29,516 nucleotides of DNA, taken from Actinomycetes bacterium (GTDB lineage: Bacteria; Actinomycetota; Actinomycetes; Actinomycetales; Cellulomonadaceae). The stretch lies in NCBI GenBank assembly GCA_023461115.1, contig JAEWOA010000021.1, positions 1 through 29,516 of the forward strand, in the 5' to 3' direction. Shown here one piece after another: positions 17,728 through 25,405 of this stretch (within the stretch, counting starts at the first letter, position 1; every line of letters begins with the position of its first letter). The notes under the pieces were generated by a model. That model had not been told where the DNA came from and did not search any database. It saw nothing but the letters and a program-made list of their open reading frames with translations. The position numbers were made by a program, and so were the translations under genes.

Positions 17728-18612
17728 ATGTCCCAGCCGCCGTCGTCAGAGCCGCCGACCGGCGCGCAGCCGCCCGATCAGGGCGGCCCGCGGCCAGCGC
17801 GGCAGGATGCCGGCGCCTCGACGAGCGATCAGCTGGTCAGCGACCTGGAGTCGCCGACGAGCGGCAGCCGCTGGTGGTGGATCGCCGCCGCGGTCGTGGG
17901 GGCGATCATCGTGGTCGTCGTGCTGGTGCAGGTGTTCGGCGCCGACGAGCCGGAGCCGGGCGCCAGCGGCACCCCGACCGCGACTGCGACGCCCACGCCG
18001 GAGCCGACGGCCACGGGTCCGAGCGCGAGTCCGACGCCGACGGACCCGGCGGCGGGCGTGCGCGACTGGGCGGACGACACGTTCGGCGACTTCGACCCCG
18101 CGACCGTCGAGGGGACCTCGGCTGACGTGGTGCCGTTGCCGGAGGGCGCGTCGGGCGGGCTGGTGACCGCGGTGCACGAGGGCGAGGGCAACTTCGCGGT
18201 CTCCGTGCTCGACGCTGCGAACCAGCCCACGGGCGAGCTGCTGGTGAACACGATCGGCGCGTACCAGGGGACCACGGCGTTCGGGGTCCAGGGCTTGGGT
18301 GACGGCGTGGCGCTGCAGGTGCAGGCGAGCGGGAAGTGGACGTTGACGTTGGCGCCGATCTCGACCGCCCCGGTGTTGGCGCCGAGCGGGCAGGGCGATG
18401 CGGTGTTCCTGTACGGCGCGGCCGCGGCGACGCTCTCGGTGACGAACGAGGGCGAGGGCAACTTCGTGGTCCAGCAGTACACGGGCAATCCGCTGGACTT
18501 CGGGCTCCTGGTCAACGAGATCGGCCCGTACCAGGGCAAGGTCCCGTTGACGGCGGGCCCGTCGGTGGTGTCGGTGCAGTCGACGGGCGCATGGACGATG
18601 TCGGTCGGCTGA
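17728..18612 (+). CDS. Bitopic protein with two tandem extracytoplasmic modules
   Basis: 294 residues, not a named family I can identify. A Pro/Gln-rich cytoplasmic N-terminus (1-48) is followed by one membrane helix (about 49-71), a Thr/Pro linker (about 81-107), and two homologous modules of about 75-80 residues (about 131-209 and 221-294). Each module has the order D-x-V-x-L, EGEGNF, L-L-V-N-x-I-G-x-Y-Q-G and a final W-T-(L/M). This looks like a beta-rich secreted module common in actinobacterial surface proteins. GGAGGG lies before the ATG at 17728. The hairpin after nucS suggests its own promoter. It may sense or bind something at the envelope; that is inference. Confidence 0.75.
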   Translation: MSQPPSSEPPTGAQPPDQGGPRPARQDAGASTSDQLVSDLESPTSGSRWWWIAAAVVGAIIVVVVLVQVFGADEPEPGASGTPTATATPTPEPTATGPSASPTPTDPAAGVRDWADDTFGDFDPATVEGTSADVVPLPEGASGGLVTAVHEGEGNFAVSVLDAANQPTGELLVNTIGAYQGTTAFGVQGLGDGVALQVQASGKWTLTLAPISTAPVLAPSGQGDAVFLYGAAAATLSVTNEGEGNFVVQQYTGNPLDFGLLVNEIGPYQGKVPLTAGPSVVSVQSTGAWTMSVG

Positions 18613-18614
18613 GC

Positions 18615-18635
18615 CCGCGGCCAGGTTCGCCGCGG
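18615..18635 (+). terminator. Hairpin after the tandem-module gene
   Basis: 7-bp perfect stem CCGCGGC / GCCGCGG with a 7-nt loop, 2 nt after the stop codon. Confidence 0.45.
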
Positions 18636-18754
18636 CAACGTCGCGGTGCCCGGACGGGTGAATTGCGTCAAAGCGGCCACCTCGGCGCGGGCGGTTCGAT
18701 ATGTTCCGGCGGCGCGCAGGTGCGCGCGAGCCATCGTCGCTGAGGAGTGCCTCC

Positions 18755-19117
18755 ATGTCCTACCCGCCGCCCCCGCCGCCGTATGGCGCGACCGCGACGC
18801 CGCCGAAGTCCTTCGTCACGACGTGGCTGCTCGCGTGGCTGCTCGGCACGTTGGGCATCGACCGCTTCTACCTGGGCAAGACGGGCAGCGCGATCGCCAA
18901 GCTCCTGACGCTCGGTGGCTGCGGCGTCTGGGCCCTGATCGACCTGATCATCGTGCTGACGGGCAACACGCGGGACGCCGGTGGCCAGCCGCTCGAGGGC
19001 TACGACCAGAACAAGAAGACGGCCTGGATCGTCACGGGCGTGGTCTGGGGCCTCGGCGTCGTCAGCAGCATCTTCTACTACGCGGCTCTCGCGAACGCCG
19101 CCGCGGGCGCCATGTGA
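18755..19117 (+). CDS. TM2 domain protein
   Basis: 120 residues. A Pro-rich N-terminus (YPPPPPPY) is followed by a TM2 domain: helix WLLAWLLGTLG, the family signature GIDRFYLGK, and a second helix VWALIDLIIVLTG. A third helix near the C-terminus (TAWIVTGVVWGLGVVSSIFYYAAL) is added. TM2 proteins are widespread and of unknown function. The ATG has GAGGAG 7 nt upstream. A TATGTT at 18700-18705 could be its -10 element, but no -35 is convincing. Confidence 0.85.
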   Translation: MSYPPPPPPYGATATPPKSFVTTWLLAWLLGTLGIDRFYLGKTGSAIAKLLTLGGCGVWALIDLIIVLTGNTRDAGGQPLEGYDQNKKTAWIVTGVVWGLGVVSSIFYYAALANAAAGAM

Positions 19118-19162
19118 CGGTCGGCCCACGGCCGTGGCGGCGGGGTGGGGCAGGATGACGTC

Positions 19163-20389
19163 GTGAGCAACGACGTCCTGCCCAGCCCCGCCGTCGTGCG
19201 TGGGCGTGTGGTCACGCCCAGCGCGATTCTCGACGACGCCGTCCTCGCCTTCGAGGACGGCGTCGTGGCGTTCGTCGGGCTGCCCGACGACCTGCCCGAG
19301 CGGTGGGAATGCCCGCCCCCGTCCGACGACGTGCTGCTGCCGGGCCTGGTCGACGTGCACTGTCACGGTGGGGGCGGGGCGAGCTTCCCGGACGCGACGA
19401 CGGCGGCGGAGGTCGAGCAGGCCGCGGCGGAGCACCTCCGCCATGGGACGACGACGCTCGTGGCTTCGCTGGTCACGGCGCCGGCCGAGGTGCTGGTGGA
19501 GCGCACCACGCTCCTCGCGGACGCCGTGGACGCCGGGGTGATCGCGGCGATCCACTTGGAGGGCCCGTTCTTGTCCGCCGCGCGGTGCGGCGCTCAGAAC
19601 CCGCACGACATGCTCGCGGGGGACCCGACGCTCGTGGCGCTAGTCGCGCAGGCCGCCCGCGGGGCGTTGGCGACGATGACCGTGGCGCCCGAGGCCGCGG
19701 GCGTCACGGGCGACGACCGCGACGTGTTGGCCGCGCTCGTCGCGGCGGGCGCGGTGCCGTCGATCGGCCACACGGACGCGTCCGCAGAGGAGGCCGAGGC
19801 GGGCATCGACCGCGCGTTCGACCTCCTGGCGGCCGCGCCCGCGGCACGCAGCGCCCGCCCGACCGCGACGCACTTGTTCAACGGCATGCGCCCGTGGCAT
19901 CACCGGGACCCGGGGCCGGTCGCGGCCTGCCTGGCGGCGGCGGCACGCGGCGAGCTCGTGGTGGAGCTCGTGGCGGACGGGACGCATCTGGCGTCTGGCA
20001 CGGTCCGCTCGGTGTTCGACCTGGTCGGGGCCGACTCGATCGCGTTGGTCACGGACGCCATGGCGGCGGCGGGTATGCCGGACGGCGACTACCAGCTCGG
20101 GCCGATGGCCGTCCGGGTCGCCGATGGCGTGGCTCGGATCGTCGAGCAGGACGGGACTGCGGGCGCGATCGCGGGCGGGGTCGCGCACCTCCTGGACGTG
20201 GTGCGCGCGGTGGTGGCGGCGGGTGTCCCGCTGCAGGACGCGGTCCGCGCGGCGGCCACGACCCCGGCGGCGGTGCTGGGCCGGCAGGACGTGGGCGCGC
20301 TGGTCGTGGGCCGGCGCGCGGATGTCGTCGTCGTCGACGAGGCGCTGCGGCCGCTGCGCGTGCTGCGGGCAGGCCGGGTCGTCGCGTAG
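19163..20389 (+). CDS. nagA: N-acetylglucosamine-6-phosphate deacetylase
   Basis: 408-residue amidohydrolase that removes acetate from GlcNAc-6-P, feeding amino sugars into glycolysis or cell-wall precursors. Metal-site motifs are in order: HxH (H66-C-H68) in LPGLVDVHCHGGGG, the Glu of HLEGPFL, SIGHTDAS, THLFNGMRPWHHRDPG and the catalytic Asp in LVTDAMAAAGMPDG. It lies alone, without nagB or a PTS gene beside it. GTG 19163 is preferred for the AGGA upstream; GTG 19145 lacks a site. No DasR dre site is visible before it. Confidence 0.93.
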   Translation: MSNDVLPSPAVVRGRVVTPSAILDDAVLAFEDGVVAFVGLPDDLPERWECPPPSDDVLLPGLVDVHCHGGGGASFPDATTAAEVEQAAAEHLRHGTTTLVASLVTAPAEVLVERTTLLADAVDAGVIAAIHLEGPFLSAARCGAQNPHDMLAGDPTLVALVAQAARGALATMTVAPEAAGVTGDDRDVLAALVAAGAVPSIGHTDASAEEAEAGIDRAFDLLAAAPAARSARPTATHLFNGMRPWHHRDPGPVAACLAAAARGELVVELVADGTHLASGTVRSVFDLVGADSIALVTDAMAAAGMPDGDYQLGPMAVRVADGVARIVEQDGTAGAIAGGVAHLLDVVRAVVAAGVPLQDAVRAAATTPAAVLGRQDVGALVVGRRADVVVVDEALRPLRVLRAGRVVA

Positions 20390-20401
20390 CGGCAGTGACT
20401 G

Positions 20402-20415
20402 CGGGAGCGATCCCA
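20402..20415 (+). promoter_or_regulatory. CelR-like operator before the beta-glucosidase
   Basis: CGGGAGCGATCCCA matches 12 of 14 positions of the CelR consensus TGGGAGCGCTCCCA known from cellulolytic actinobacteria, where this LacI-family repressor controls cellulase and beta-glucosidase genes and responds to cellobiose. A further left half-site TGGGAGC is at 20490-20496. Confidence 0.6.
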
Positions 20416-20423
20416 AGGCGTGT

Positions 20424-20434
20424 ATCGTAACGAT
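20424..20434 (+). promoter_or_regulatory. Second palindrome ATCGT-A-ACGAT, possible operator
   Basis: 5-bp perfect arms around one base, 9 nt after the CelR-like box. TATCGT (20423-20428) could also be the -10 element. Confidence 0.35.
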
Positions 20435-20527
20435 TCGAAACTGTCGGCCAGCCGCGTTCGTCGGGCACAGTCGCCCGGTGGAGCGTGCGTGGGAGCCGCG
20501 CCATCGTCTGGACCAGAAGGACTGTTG

Positions 20528-21973
20528 ATGAGCACCATGCGACCCTCCGGGCGCCAGTTCCCCGCCGACTTCCTCTGGGGATCGGCCACCGCGTCGTACC
20601 AGATCGAGGGCGCGGCCTCCGAGGGCGGCCGCCTGCCGTCCATCTGGGACACGTTCGCCCACACGCCCGGCAAGGTGCTCGACGGAGACACGGGCGACGT
20701 GGCCGCGGACCACTACCACCGCGTGGAGCAGGACGTCGCGATCATGGCCGAGCTCGGCCTGCAGGCGTACCGGTTCTCGATCGCGTGGCCGCGCGTGCAG
20801 CCGACCGGCCAGGGCGCGTTCAACGACGAGGGCATCGCGTTCTACAGCGACCTCGTCGACCGCCTGATCGCCGCCGGGATCAAGCCCGTCGCGACGCTCT
20901 ACCACTGGGACCTGCCGCAGGCGCTCGAGGACAAGGGCGGCTGGGCCAACCGTGAGACCGCGCTGCTGTTCGGGGACTACGCGCGCAAGATGGCCGAGGC
21001 GCTGGGCGATCGCATCCACCTGTGGACCACGCTCAACGAGCCGTGGTGCTCGGCGTTCCTGGGCTACGCGAGCGGCGTGCACGCGCCGGGCGTCACCGAC
21101 GAGGTCGCGTCGCTGCGCGCGGTGCACCACCTGAACCTGGGCCACGGCCTTGCCGCGCGCGCGATCAAGGACGTGCTCGGCCAGGACACCCCGGTGTCCA
21201 TCACGCTCAACCTGCACGTCACGCGCGCCGCGACGGACGCGGCCGAGGACGTCGAGGCCAAGCGACGCATCGACACCATCGCCAACGAGGTGTTCCTGCG
21301 CCCGGTGGTCGACGGCGAGTACCCCCAGGAGGTGTTCGCGGACACCGCGCACCTCACCGACTGGTCGTTCGTCGAGGACGGCGACCTCGAGCTCATCAAG
21401 GTGCCGCTCGAGGTCCTCGGCGTGAACTACTACTCGACGGGCCGCGTCCAGCGCGGCACCCCGCCGGTGGGCGACGGCACGCCTGGCCCGGACGGCCACC
21501 GCTCGTCGGAGGCCACGCCGTGGGTGGGCGCCACCGAGGTGGAGTTCCTGCCGCAGCCCGGGCCGTACACCGCGATGGGCTGGAACATCGAGCCGCAGGG
21601 CCTGATCGACCTGCTGCTCGAGCTCCACGAGCGCTACCCGGCCCTGCCGCTCGCGATCACCGAGAACGGCGCCGCGTTCTACGACGCGGTCTCCGACGAC
21701 GGCCGCGTGCACGACGCGGAGCGCGTCGCGTACCTGCACGACCACATCGACGCGGTGGGCGAGGCCATCGACCGCGGCGCGGACGTGCGCGGGTACTTCG
21801 TCTGGTCGCTCATGGACAACTTCGAGTGGGCGTACGGCTACGACCGCCGATTCGGCGTGGTCCGCGTCGACTACGACACGCTCGAGCGCACCATCAAGGA
21901 CTCCGGCCGCTGGTACGCCGAGCTCCTGCGCACGCGCACGATCCCGCCGGCGGAGGCGGCCGCGACGCTCTGA
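20528..21973 (+). CDS. GH1 beta-glucosidase
   Basis: 481 residues, full-length glycoside hydrolase family 1. It hydrolyses beta-glucosides such as cellobiose by a retaining mechanism. N-terminal signature FPADFLWGSATASYQIEGA; acid/base Glu E171 in TTLNEPW; nucleophile E379 in AITENGAA; aglycone-site stretch MDNFEWAYGYDRRFGVV. There is no signal peptide, so it acts inside the cell on imported cellobiose or cellodextrins. AAGGA lies 6 nt before the ATG. A CelR-like box upstream suggests induction by cellobiose. No sugar transporter gene is adjacent, unlike many actinobacterial bgl loci. Activity on galactosides or fucosides is also possible in this family. Confidence 0.95.
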   Translation: MSTMRPSGRQFPADFLWGSATASYQIEGAASEGGRLPSIWDTFAHTPGKVLDGDTGDVAADHYHRVEQDVAIMAELGLQAYRFSIAWPRVQPTGQGAFNDEGIAFYSDLVDRLIAAGIKPVATLYHWDLPQALEDKGGWANRETALLFGDYARKMAEALGDRIHLWTTLNEPWCSAFLGYASGVHAPGVTDEVASLRAVHHLNLGHGLAARAIKDVLGQDTPVSITLNLHVTRAATDAAEDVEAKRRIDTIANEVFLRPVVDGEYPQEVFADTAHLTDWSFVEDGDLELIKVPLEVLGVNYYSTGRVQRGTPPVGDGTPGPDGHRSSEATPWVGATEVEFLPQPGPYTAMGWNIEPQGLIDLLLELHERYPALPLAITENGAAFYDAVSDDGRVHDAERVAYLHDHIDAVGEAIDRGADVRGYFVWSLMDNFEWAYGYDRRFGVVRVDYDTLERTIKDSGRWYAELLRTRTIPPAEAAATL

Positions 21974-21987
21974 TCGCGGGATCTGTG

Positions 21988-22290
21988 ATGGCCCGCCGTT
22001 CGTCCAAGCGCCCGTACGCGGCGCCGCACGTGGAGCTCGACCTCGAGCGCGCCACGGGCGGCCGGCGCGCGGAGTCGGCCGACGACGGCGAGTGGGTCGT
22101 GCAGCGAGTGCGCGGCTCCGACCGCGTGTTCCGGTGCCCGGGCTGCGACCAGGAGGTCGCCCCGGGCACCGCGCACGTCGTCGCATGGCGACGCGACGGG
22201 CTGTTCGGTGAGGCGCTCGACGACAGGCGCCACTGGCACGAGTCGTGCTGGCAGGCTAGAGGGCGCCGCGCCCCCACGCGTCGGCGCTGA
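21988..22290 (+). CDS. Small Cys/His protein, possible zinc-binding
   Basis: 100 residues, conserved-looking but of unknown function; relatives are sometimes labelled ATP/GTP-binding protein without clear motif support. Arg-rich termini flank a core with C50-P-G-C53, H63, H82, H84 and C87 (RHWHESCW). The spacing suggests a zinc-ribbon or HNH-like treble-clef metal site, but no catalytic residues can be assigned. The ATG is 14 nt after the GH1 stop, with a weak ribosome binding site, so it may be read from the GH1 transcript. Confidence 0.7.
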   Translation: MARRSSKRPYAAPHVELDLERATGGRRAESADDGEWVVQRVRGSDRVFRCPGCDQEVAPGTAHVVAWRRDGLFGEALDDRRHWHESCWQARGRRAPTRRR

Positions 22291-22313
22291 GCCCTCGAGG
22301 AGACGGAGCGCAG

Positions 22314-23213
22314 GTGACCCCGACGAGCCCCGCGGCGCCCCGCCCCGACGCTGCCGCGAGCCCTGCCGCGAGCACAGCCTGGCCCCGCGAGCAGTGGCCG
22401 CTCGTCGCGCCACGCGTGCTCGCCACGGACCTCGACGGCACCCTGCTCGGTCCCGGCGGTGTGCTCTCCGAGCGGACGGCCCGAGCGTTGCGCGCGGCCG
22501 CGGACGCCGGGATCGAGGTCGTGTTCGTGACCGCACGCCCTCCACGGTGGCTGGCCGGCCTGGCCGGGCACGTCGCCGGGCACGGCGTCGCGATCTGCGC
22601 CAACGGCGCCGCGGTGCTGTCGGTCGCGGACGGCCGCATGCTCGCGGACCACGGCATGCCGCGCGCGCTCGTCGAGTCGCTGGCGGCGCGGATCCGCGGC
22701 GCGTGGGGCCCGGGCGCCACGTTCGCGGCCGAGTCCGCGAGCGGCTTCGCGTCCGAGCACGGCTTCCGCGACGAGCACGAGGTCCCCGACGGCACACCGT
22801 TCGCGGCACGCGTCGAGGACGTGCTCACCGACTCCACCCTCAAGCTCCTGGTCCGCTCTGCGAGCGCCCGCGGCGCCGCGTTCTCGCGGGACCTCCAGGC
22901 GGTGGTGGGCGACGACGCGCTCGTCTCCGACTCCGGCGCGGTCGAGCTCGGTGAGATCGCGGCGCCCGGCGTCACCAAGGCCTCGACGCTGCGCACGTGG
23001 ACCCACGCGCGCGGCATCGCTCCGGACGAGGTGTGGGCGTGCGGCGACGCCCCCAACGACCTGCCGATGCTCACGTGGGCGGGTGCGTCGTTCGCGGTCG
23101 CCAACGCGTTCGACGAGGTCCGCGCGGCCGCGAGCCACGGCTGCGCCAGCAACGCGGACGACGGTGTCGCCGCCGTGCTCGAGCACGCCGCCACGCTGGC
23201 CGCGTCGCGGTAG
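22314..23213 (+). CDS. HAD-superfamily hydrolase, Cof/IIB type
   Basis: 299 residues. A phosphatase, probably of sugar phosphates or related metabolites in the cytoplasm. Motif I is DLDGT with the nucleophile D39 and acid/base D41; motif II Thr is in VFVTARPP; motif III Lys in GVTKAS; motif IV GDAPNDLPML. The cap domain lies between motifs II and III, as in class IIB. A disordered Ala/Pro/Ser stretch of about 25 residues precedes the core. GTG start with GGAG 5 nt upstream. The substrate is unknown. Confidence 0.88.
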   Translation: MTPTSPAAPRPDAAASPAASTAWPREQWPLVAPRVLATDLDGTLLGPGGVLSERTARALRAAADAGIEVVFVTARPPRWLAGLAGHVAGHGVAICANGAAVLSVADGRMLADHGMPRALVESLAARIRGAWGPGATFAAESASGFASEHGFRDEHEVPDGTPFAARVEDVLTDSTLKLLVRSASARGAAFSRDLQAVVGDDALVSDSGAVELGEIAAPGVTKASTLRTWTHARGIAPDEVWACGDAPNDLPMLTWAGASFAVANAFDEVRAAASHGCASNADDGVAAVLEHAATLAASR

Positions 23214-23239
23214 CGCGCCCGGCAGCACAGACCTGTCCG

Positions 23240-23253
23240 GGCGGGCGCCCGCC
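23240..23253. terminator. GC palindrome after the HAD gene
   Basis: Perfect 14-bp palindrome GGCGGGCGCCCGCC, 26 nt after the HAD stop. It is compact for a hairpin, so the terminator call is tentative. Confidence 0.3.
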
Positions 23254-23266
23254 GGCCGGCCTGGCA

Positions 23267-23272
23267 TACGCT
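23267..23272 (+). promoter_or_regulatory. -10 element suggesting a leaderless hydrolase transcript
   Basis: TACGCT fits TANNNT and ends 8 nt before the ATG at 23281, which itself lacks a Shine-Dalgarno. This spacing is what a leaderless actinobacterial mRNA would show. No clear -35. Confidence 0.45.
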
Positions 23273-23280
23273 CGACGACG

Positions 23281-24138
23281 ATGACCGCGCAGACCACCCC
23301 GGCCACCGGCGCCGGCGCCCCGATCCGTTCCCTGACCGTCCTGCCCGCGCACCGCGAGGACATCGAGCTGCACACGGCCGACGGCCTGACGCTCGTCGGC
23401 GAGCTCGCGCTCCCGTGCGACGAGGCCGGCGCCCCACGCACGCCGGCCGCCACGCTCGTGACGCTGCACCCCCTCCCGACGCACGGCGGCTACATGGACT
23501 CCCACGTGTACCGCAAGGCGGCGTGGCGGCTCCCGGCGCTCGCGGACCTCGCGGTCCTGCGCTTCAACACCCGCGGAACCTCCTCGCCTCGCGGGACGAG
23601 TGACGGCGCGTTCGACGGCGGCGACGGCGAGCGCTTCGACGTCGCCGCGGCGATCGAGTACGCCGAGTTCCACGACCTGCCGCGCCGGTGGCTCGTCGGC
23701 TGGTCCTTCGGCACCGAGCTCACGCTCATGCACGGGCGCGACCCGTCGATCGAGGGCGCGATCCTGCTGTCCCCGCCGCTGCACCGCGCGAGCGACACCG
23801 ACCTCGACGCGTGGGCGGCGTTCGGCAAGCCGCTCGTGGTCCTGGTGCCCGAGCACGACGACTACCTGCGCCCCGACGAGGCGCGTCGCCGGTTCGCGCG
23901 CGTCCCGCAGGCCGAGCTCGTCGCGGTCGACGGCGCCAAGCACCTGTGGGTGGGGGAGTCCGCGGTGCGCCGTGTGCTCGACGAGATCGTCGCGCACGTC
24001 CTGCCCGGCCACGCCCCGCTGCCGACCACGTGGGACGGCCCCGCCGGCCAGGCTCCCGACCCGCGCGCCGAGCCCCAGGGCTCCTGGGCCGGCCACGACG
24101 ACGAGCGCGGCGACGCCGTCGACGAGGAGGACGCATGA
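23281..24138 (+). CDS. Alpha/beta hydrolase (YqiA/CocE-like short esterase type)
   Basis: 285-residue serine hydrolase of unknown substrate. The triad appears as S142 in GWSFGTE, D193/D194 in PEHDDYLRP and H221 in AKHLW. The oxyanion region lies in TLHPLPTHGGYMDSHVY and the NTRGTSSPRG loop is typical of this group. A 40-residue acidic tail after 245 (DERGDAVDEEDA) is probably disordered. The gene appears leaderless. Its stop overlaps the ATG of a second alpha/beta hydrolase by 4 nt, so the two are co-translated and may act on related substrates. Confidence 0.85.
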   Translation: MTAQTTPATGAGAPIRSLTVLPAHREDIELHTADGLTLVGELALPCDEAGAPRTPAATLVTLHPLPTHGGYMDSHVYRKAAWRLPALADLAVLRFNTRGTSSPRGTSDGAFDGGDGERFDVAAAIEYAEFHDLPRRWLVGWSFGTELTLMHGRDPSIEGAILLSPPLHRASDTDLDAWAAFGKPLVVLVPEHDDYLRPDEARRRFARVPQAELVAVDGAKHLWVGESAVRRVLDEIVAHVLPGHAPLPTTWDGPAGQAPDPRAEPQGSWAGHDDERGDAVDEEDA

Positions 24139-24923
24139 GCATGCCCCTGATCGACCTCCGCGACGGCTCCGGGATCCCCGTCCTCCTGCTGCACGCGTTC
24201 CCGCTCGACCACCGCATGTGGGCGGCGGTCGCGCACGAGTTCCCGGCAGGCCGCAGGGTCGTCGCGCTCGAGCTGCCGGGCGCCGGCCCCGCGGCCCGCG
24301 AAGCGCTTCCCGAGCCGTCGATCGACGCCTCGGCGCAGGCCGTGGCCGCCGCACTCGACTCCGCCGGGATAGCCCGCGCGGTCGTCGTCGGGCTGTCGAT
24401 GGGCGGCTACGTCGCGCTCGCGCTCGCGGAGCGGCGGCCGGACCTCGTCGCCGCGCTGGGGCTCGTGGACACCAAGTCGGAGGCCGACTCAGCGCAGGCC
24501 CGGGACAACCGCCTGCGGATCGCCGCGTCGGTCGAGTCGTCGGAATCGGTCGACGCGGTGCGGCCCATGGCCCGCACGCTCGTGGGGGAGACGACGCTCG
24601 CGGCGCGTCCCGAGCTCAGCGAGCAGGTCGGCGCGTGGATCGGGGAGCAGTCGCCGCGGTTCGTCGCGTGGTCGCAGCGCGCGATGGCGGCGCGGCCGGA
24701 CCGCACGCACGTGCTCGAGCGGTTCACCGGGCCTGTGACGGTCGTCGTCGGCGACGAGGACACGCTCACGCCGTTCGTGGCCGCCGAGCACATGGTCGCG
24801 GCCTCGCGGCACGCGCTGCTCGTCGTGGTCCCGCATGCCGGGCACCTGACGGCCGTCGAGCAGCCCGGGGCGGTCGCGGCGGCGCTCGCCGAGCTCGCGC
24901 AGCGCGCCGACGTGGCGGGCTAA
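24135..24923 (+). CDS. Alpha/beta fold hydrolase
   Basis: 262 residues of the 3-oxoadipate enol-lactonase/esterase-like group. Nucleophile S88 in GLSMGG, acid D209 (GDEDTLTP), His H237 (HAGHLTA). The HAFPLDHRMW segment (20-29) is the oxyanion loop. No cofactor or transport genes are near, so the substrate is unclear. GAGGAGG precedes the ATG; the start overlaps the stop of the first hydrolase (ATGA). Its TAA overlaps the end of the convergent minus-strand gene by 4 nt. Confidence 0.87.
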   Translation: MSMPLIDLRDGSGIPVLLLHAFPLDHRMWAAVAHEFPAGRRVVALELPGAGPAAREALPEPSIDASAQAVAAALDSAGIARAVVVGLSMGGYVALALAERRPDLVAALGLVDTKSEADSAQARDNRLRIAASVESSESVDAVRPMARTLVGETTLAARPELSEQVGAWIGEQSPRFVAWSQRAMAARPDRTHVLERFTGPVTVVVGDEDTLTPFVAAEHMVAASRHALLVVVPHAGHLTAVEQPGAVAAALAELAQRADVAG

Positions 24924-25345
24924 GCCCGGCGCGCCCGCACGCGCGAGAGCGCCTCGACCAGGTCGAGCGACTCGCCGTCCTTGCCGCCCGCCCCGAGCAC
25001 GAGCGGCGGATCCGATGCCTCGGGCGTGACGCCACGCAGCATCCCCTTGACGCTCGTCGGCGCGCGCAGCACGAAGAACCGCCCGTCGGTGTCGATCGCG
25101 ACCGACTCGTCCACGCGCAGGTACCACCCGACCAGCGGCGTGCGGTAGCGCGCCCGGCCGTCGTAGGTCCGGGCGCGCAACGGCTCCGGCTCGGGGCCGA
25201 GCGTTCGCGCCTCGGCGACGAACTCGGCGATCAGGGCGCTGGCCTGCGCGGACTCGGCCTGCTGGCGGCGGCGCAGCGCCTCGGCGTGCGCATGCGCCTG
25301 CTCGGCGCGCTGCGCCCGCCATTGTGCGGCGTCGGACGTCGTCAT
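24920..25345 (-). CDS. Uncharacterised 141-residue protein
   Basis: I do not recognise a family. The N-terminal 45 residues are an Ala/Gln/Arg/Glu-rich amphipathic helix (QRAEQAHAHAEALRRRQQAE), followed by a compact domain with strands (YRTPLVGWYLRVDESVAIDTDGRFFVLRAP) and a Gly-rich GAGGKDGESLDL near the end. No membrane segment or signal peptide. ATG 25345 has a GGGAG about 6 nt upstream. It lies downstream of the coiled-coil gene on the same strand, but a strong hairpin between them argues for partly separate transcription. A role together with the cytoskeletal protein is possible but not shown. Confidence 0.75.
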   Translation of the reverse strand: MTTSDAAQWRAQRAEQAHAHAEALRRRQQAESAQASALIAEFVAEARTLGPEPEPLRARTYDGRARYRTPLVGWYLRVDESVAIDTDGRFFVLRAPTSVKGMLRGVTPEASDPPLVLGAGGKDGESLDLVEALSRVRARRA

Positions 25346-25365
25346 CCGTGCTCCCGCTCGTTCGG

Positions 25366-25400
25366 GACGAGAGCCCGGCGCGCGGCGCCGGGCTCTCGTC
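25366..25400 (-). terminator. Strong hairpin after the coiled-coil gene
   Basis: Perfect 15-bp stem GACGAGAGCCCGGCG / CGCCGGGCTCTCGTC with a 5-nt loop, 5 nt past the stop codon at 25406. The clearest terminator in the window, although no U-tract follows. Confidence 0.75.
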
Positions 25401-25405
25401 GGGGG

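Noticed and set aside
19126..19137. CCACGGCCGTGG palindrome after the TM2 gene as terminator
   Set aside because: Only 12 bp with no loop and no U-tract; too common by chance in such GC-rich DNA.
20507..20517. TCTGG-A-CCAGA palindrome before the beta-glucosidase as a DasR dre site
   Set aside because: The dre consensus has TGG and CCA six bases apart; here they are one base apart. The site also overlaps the ribosome binding region.
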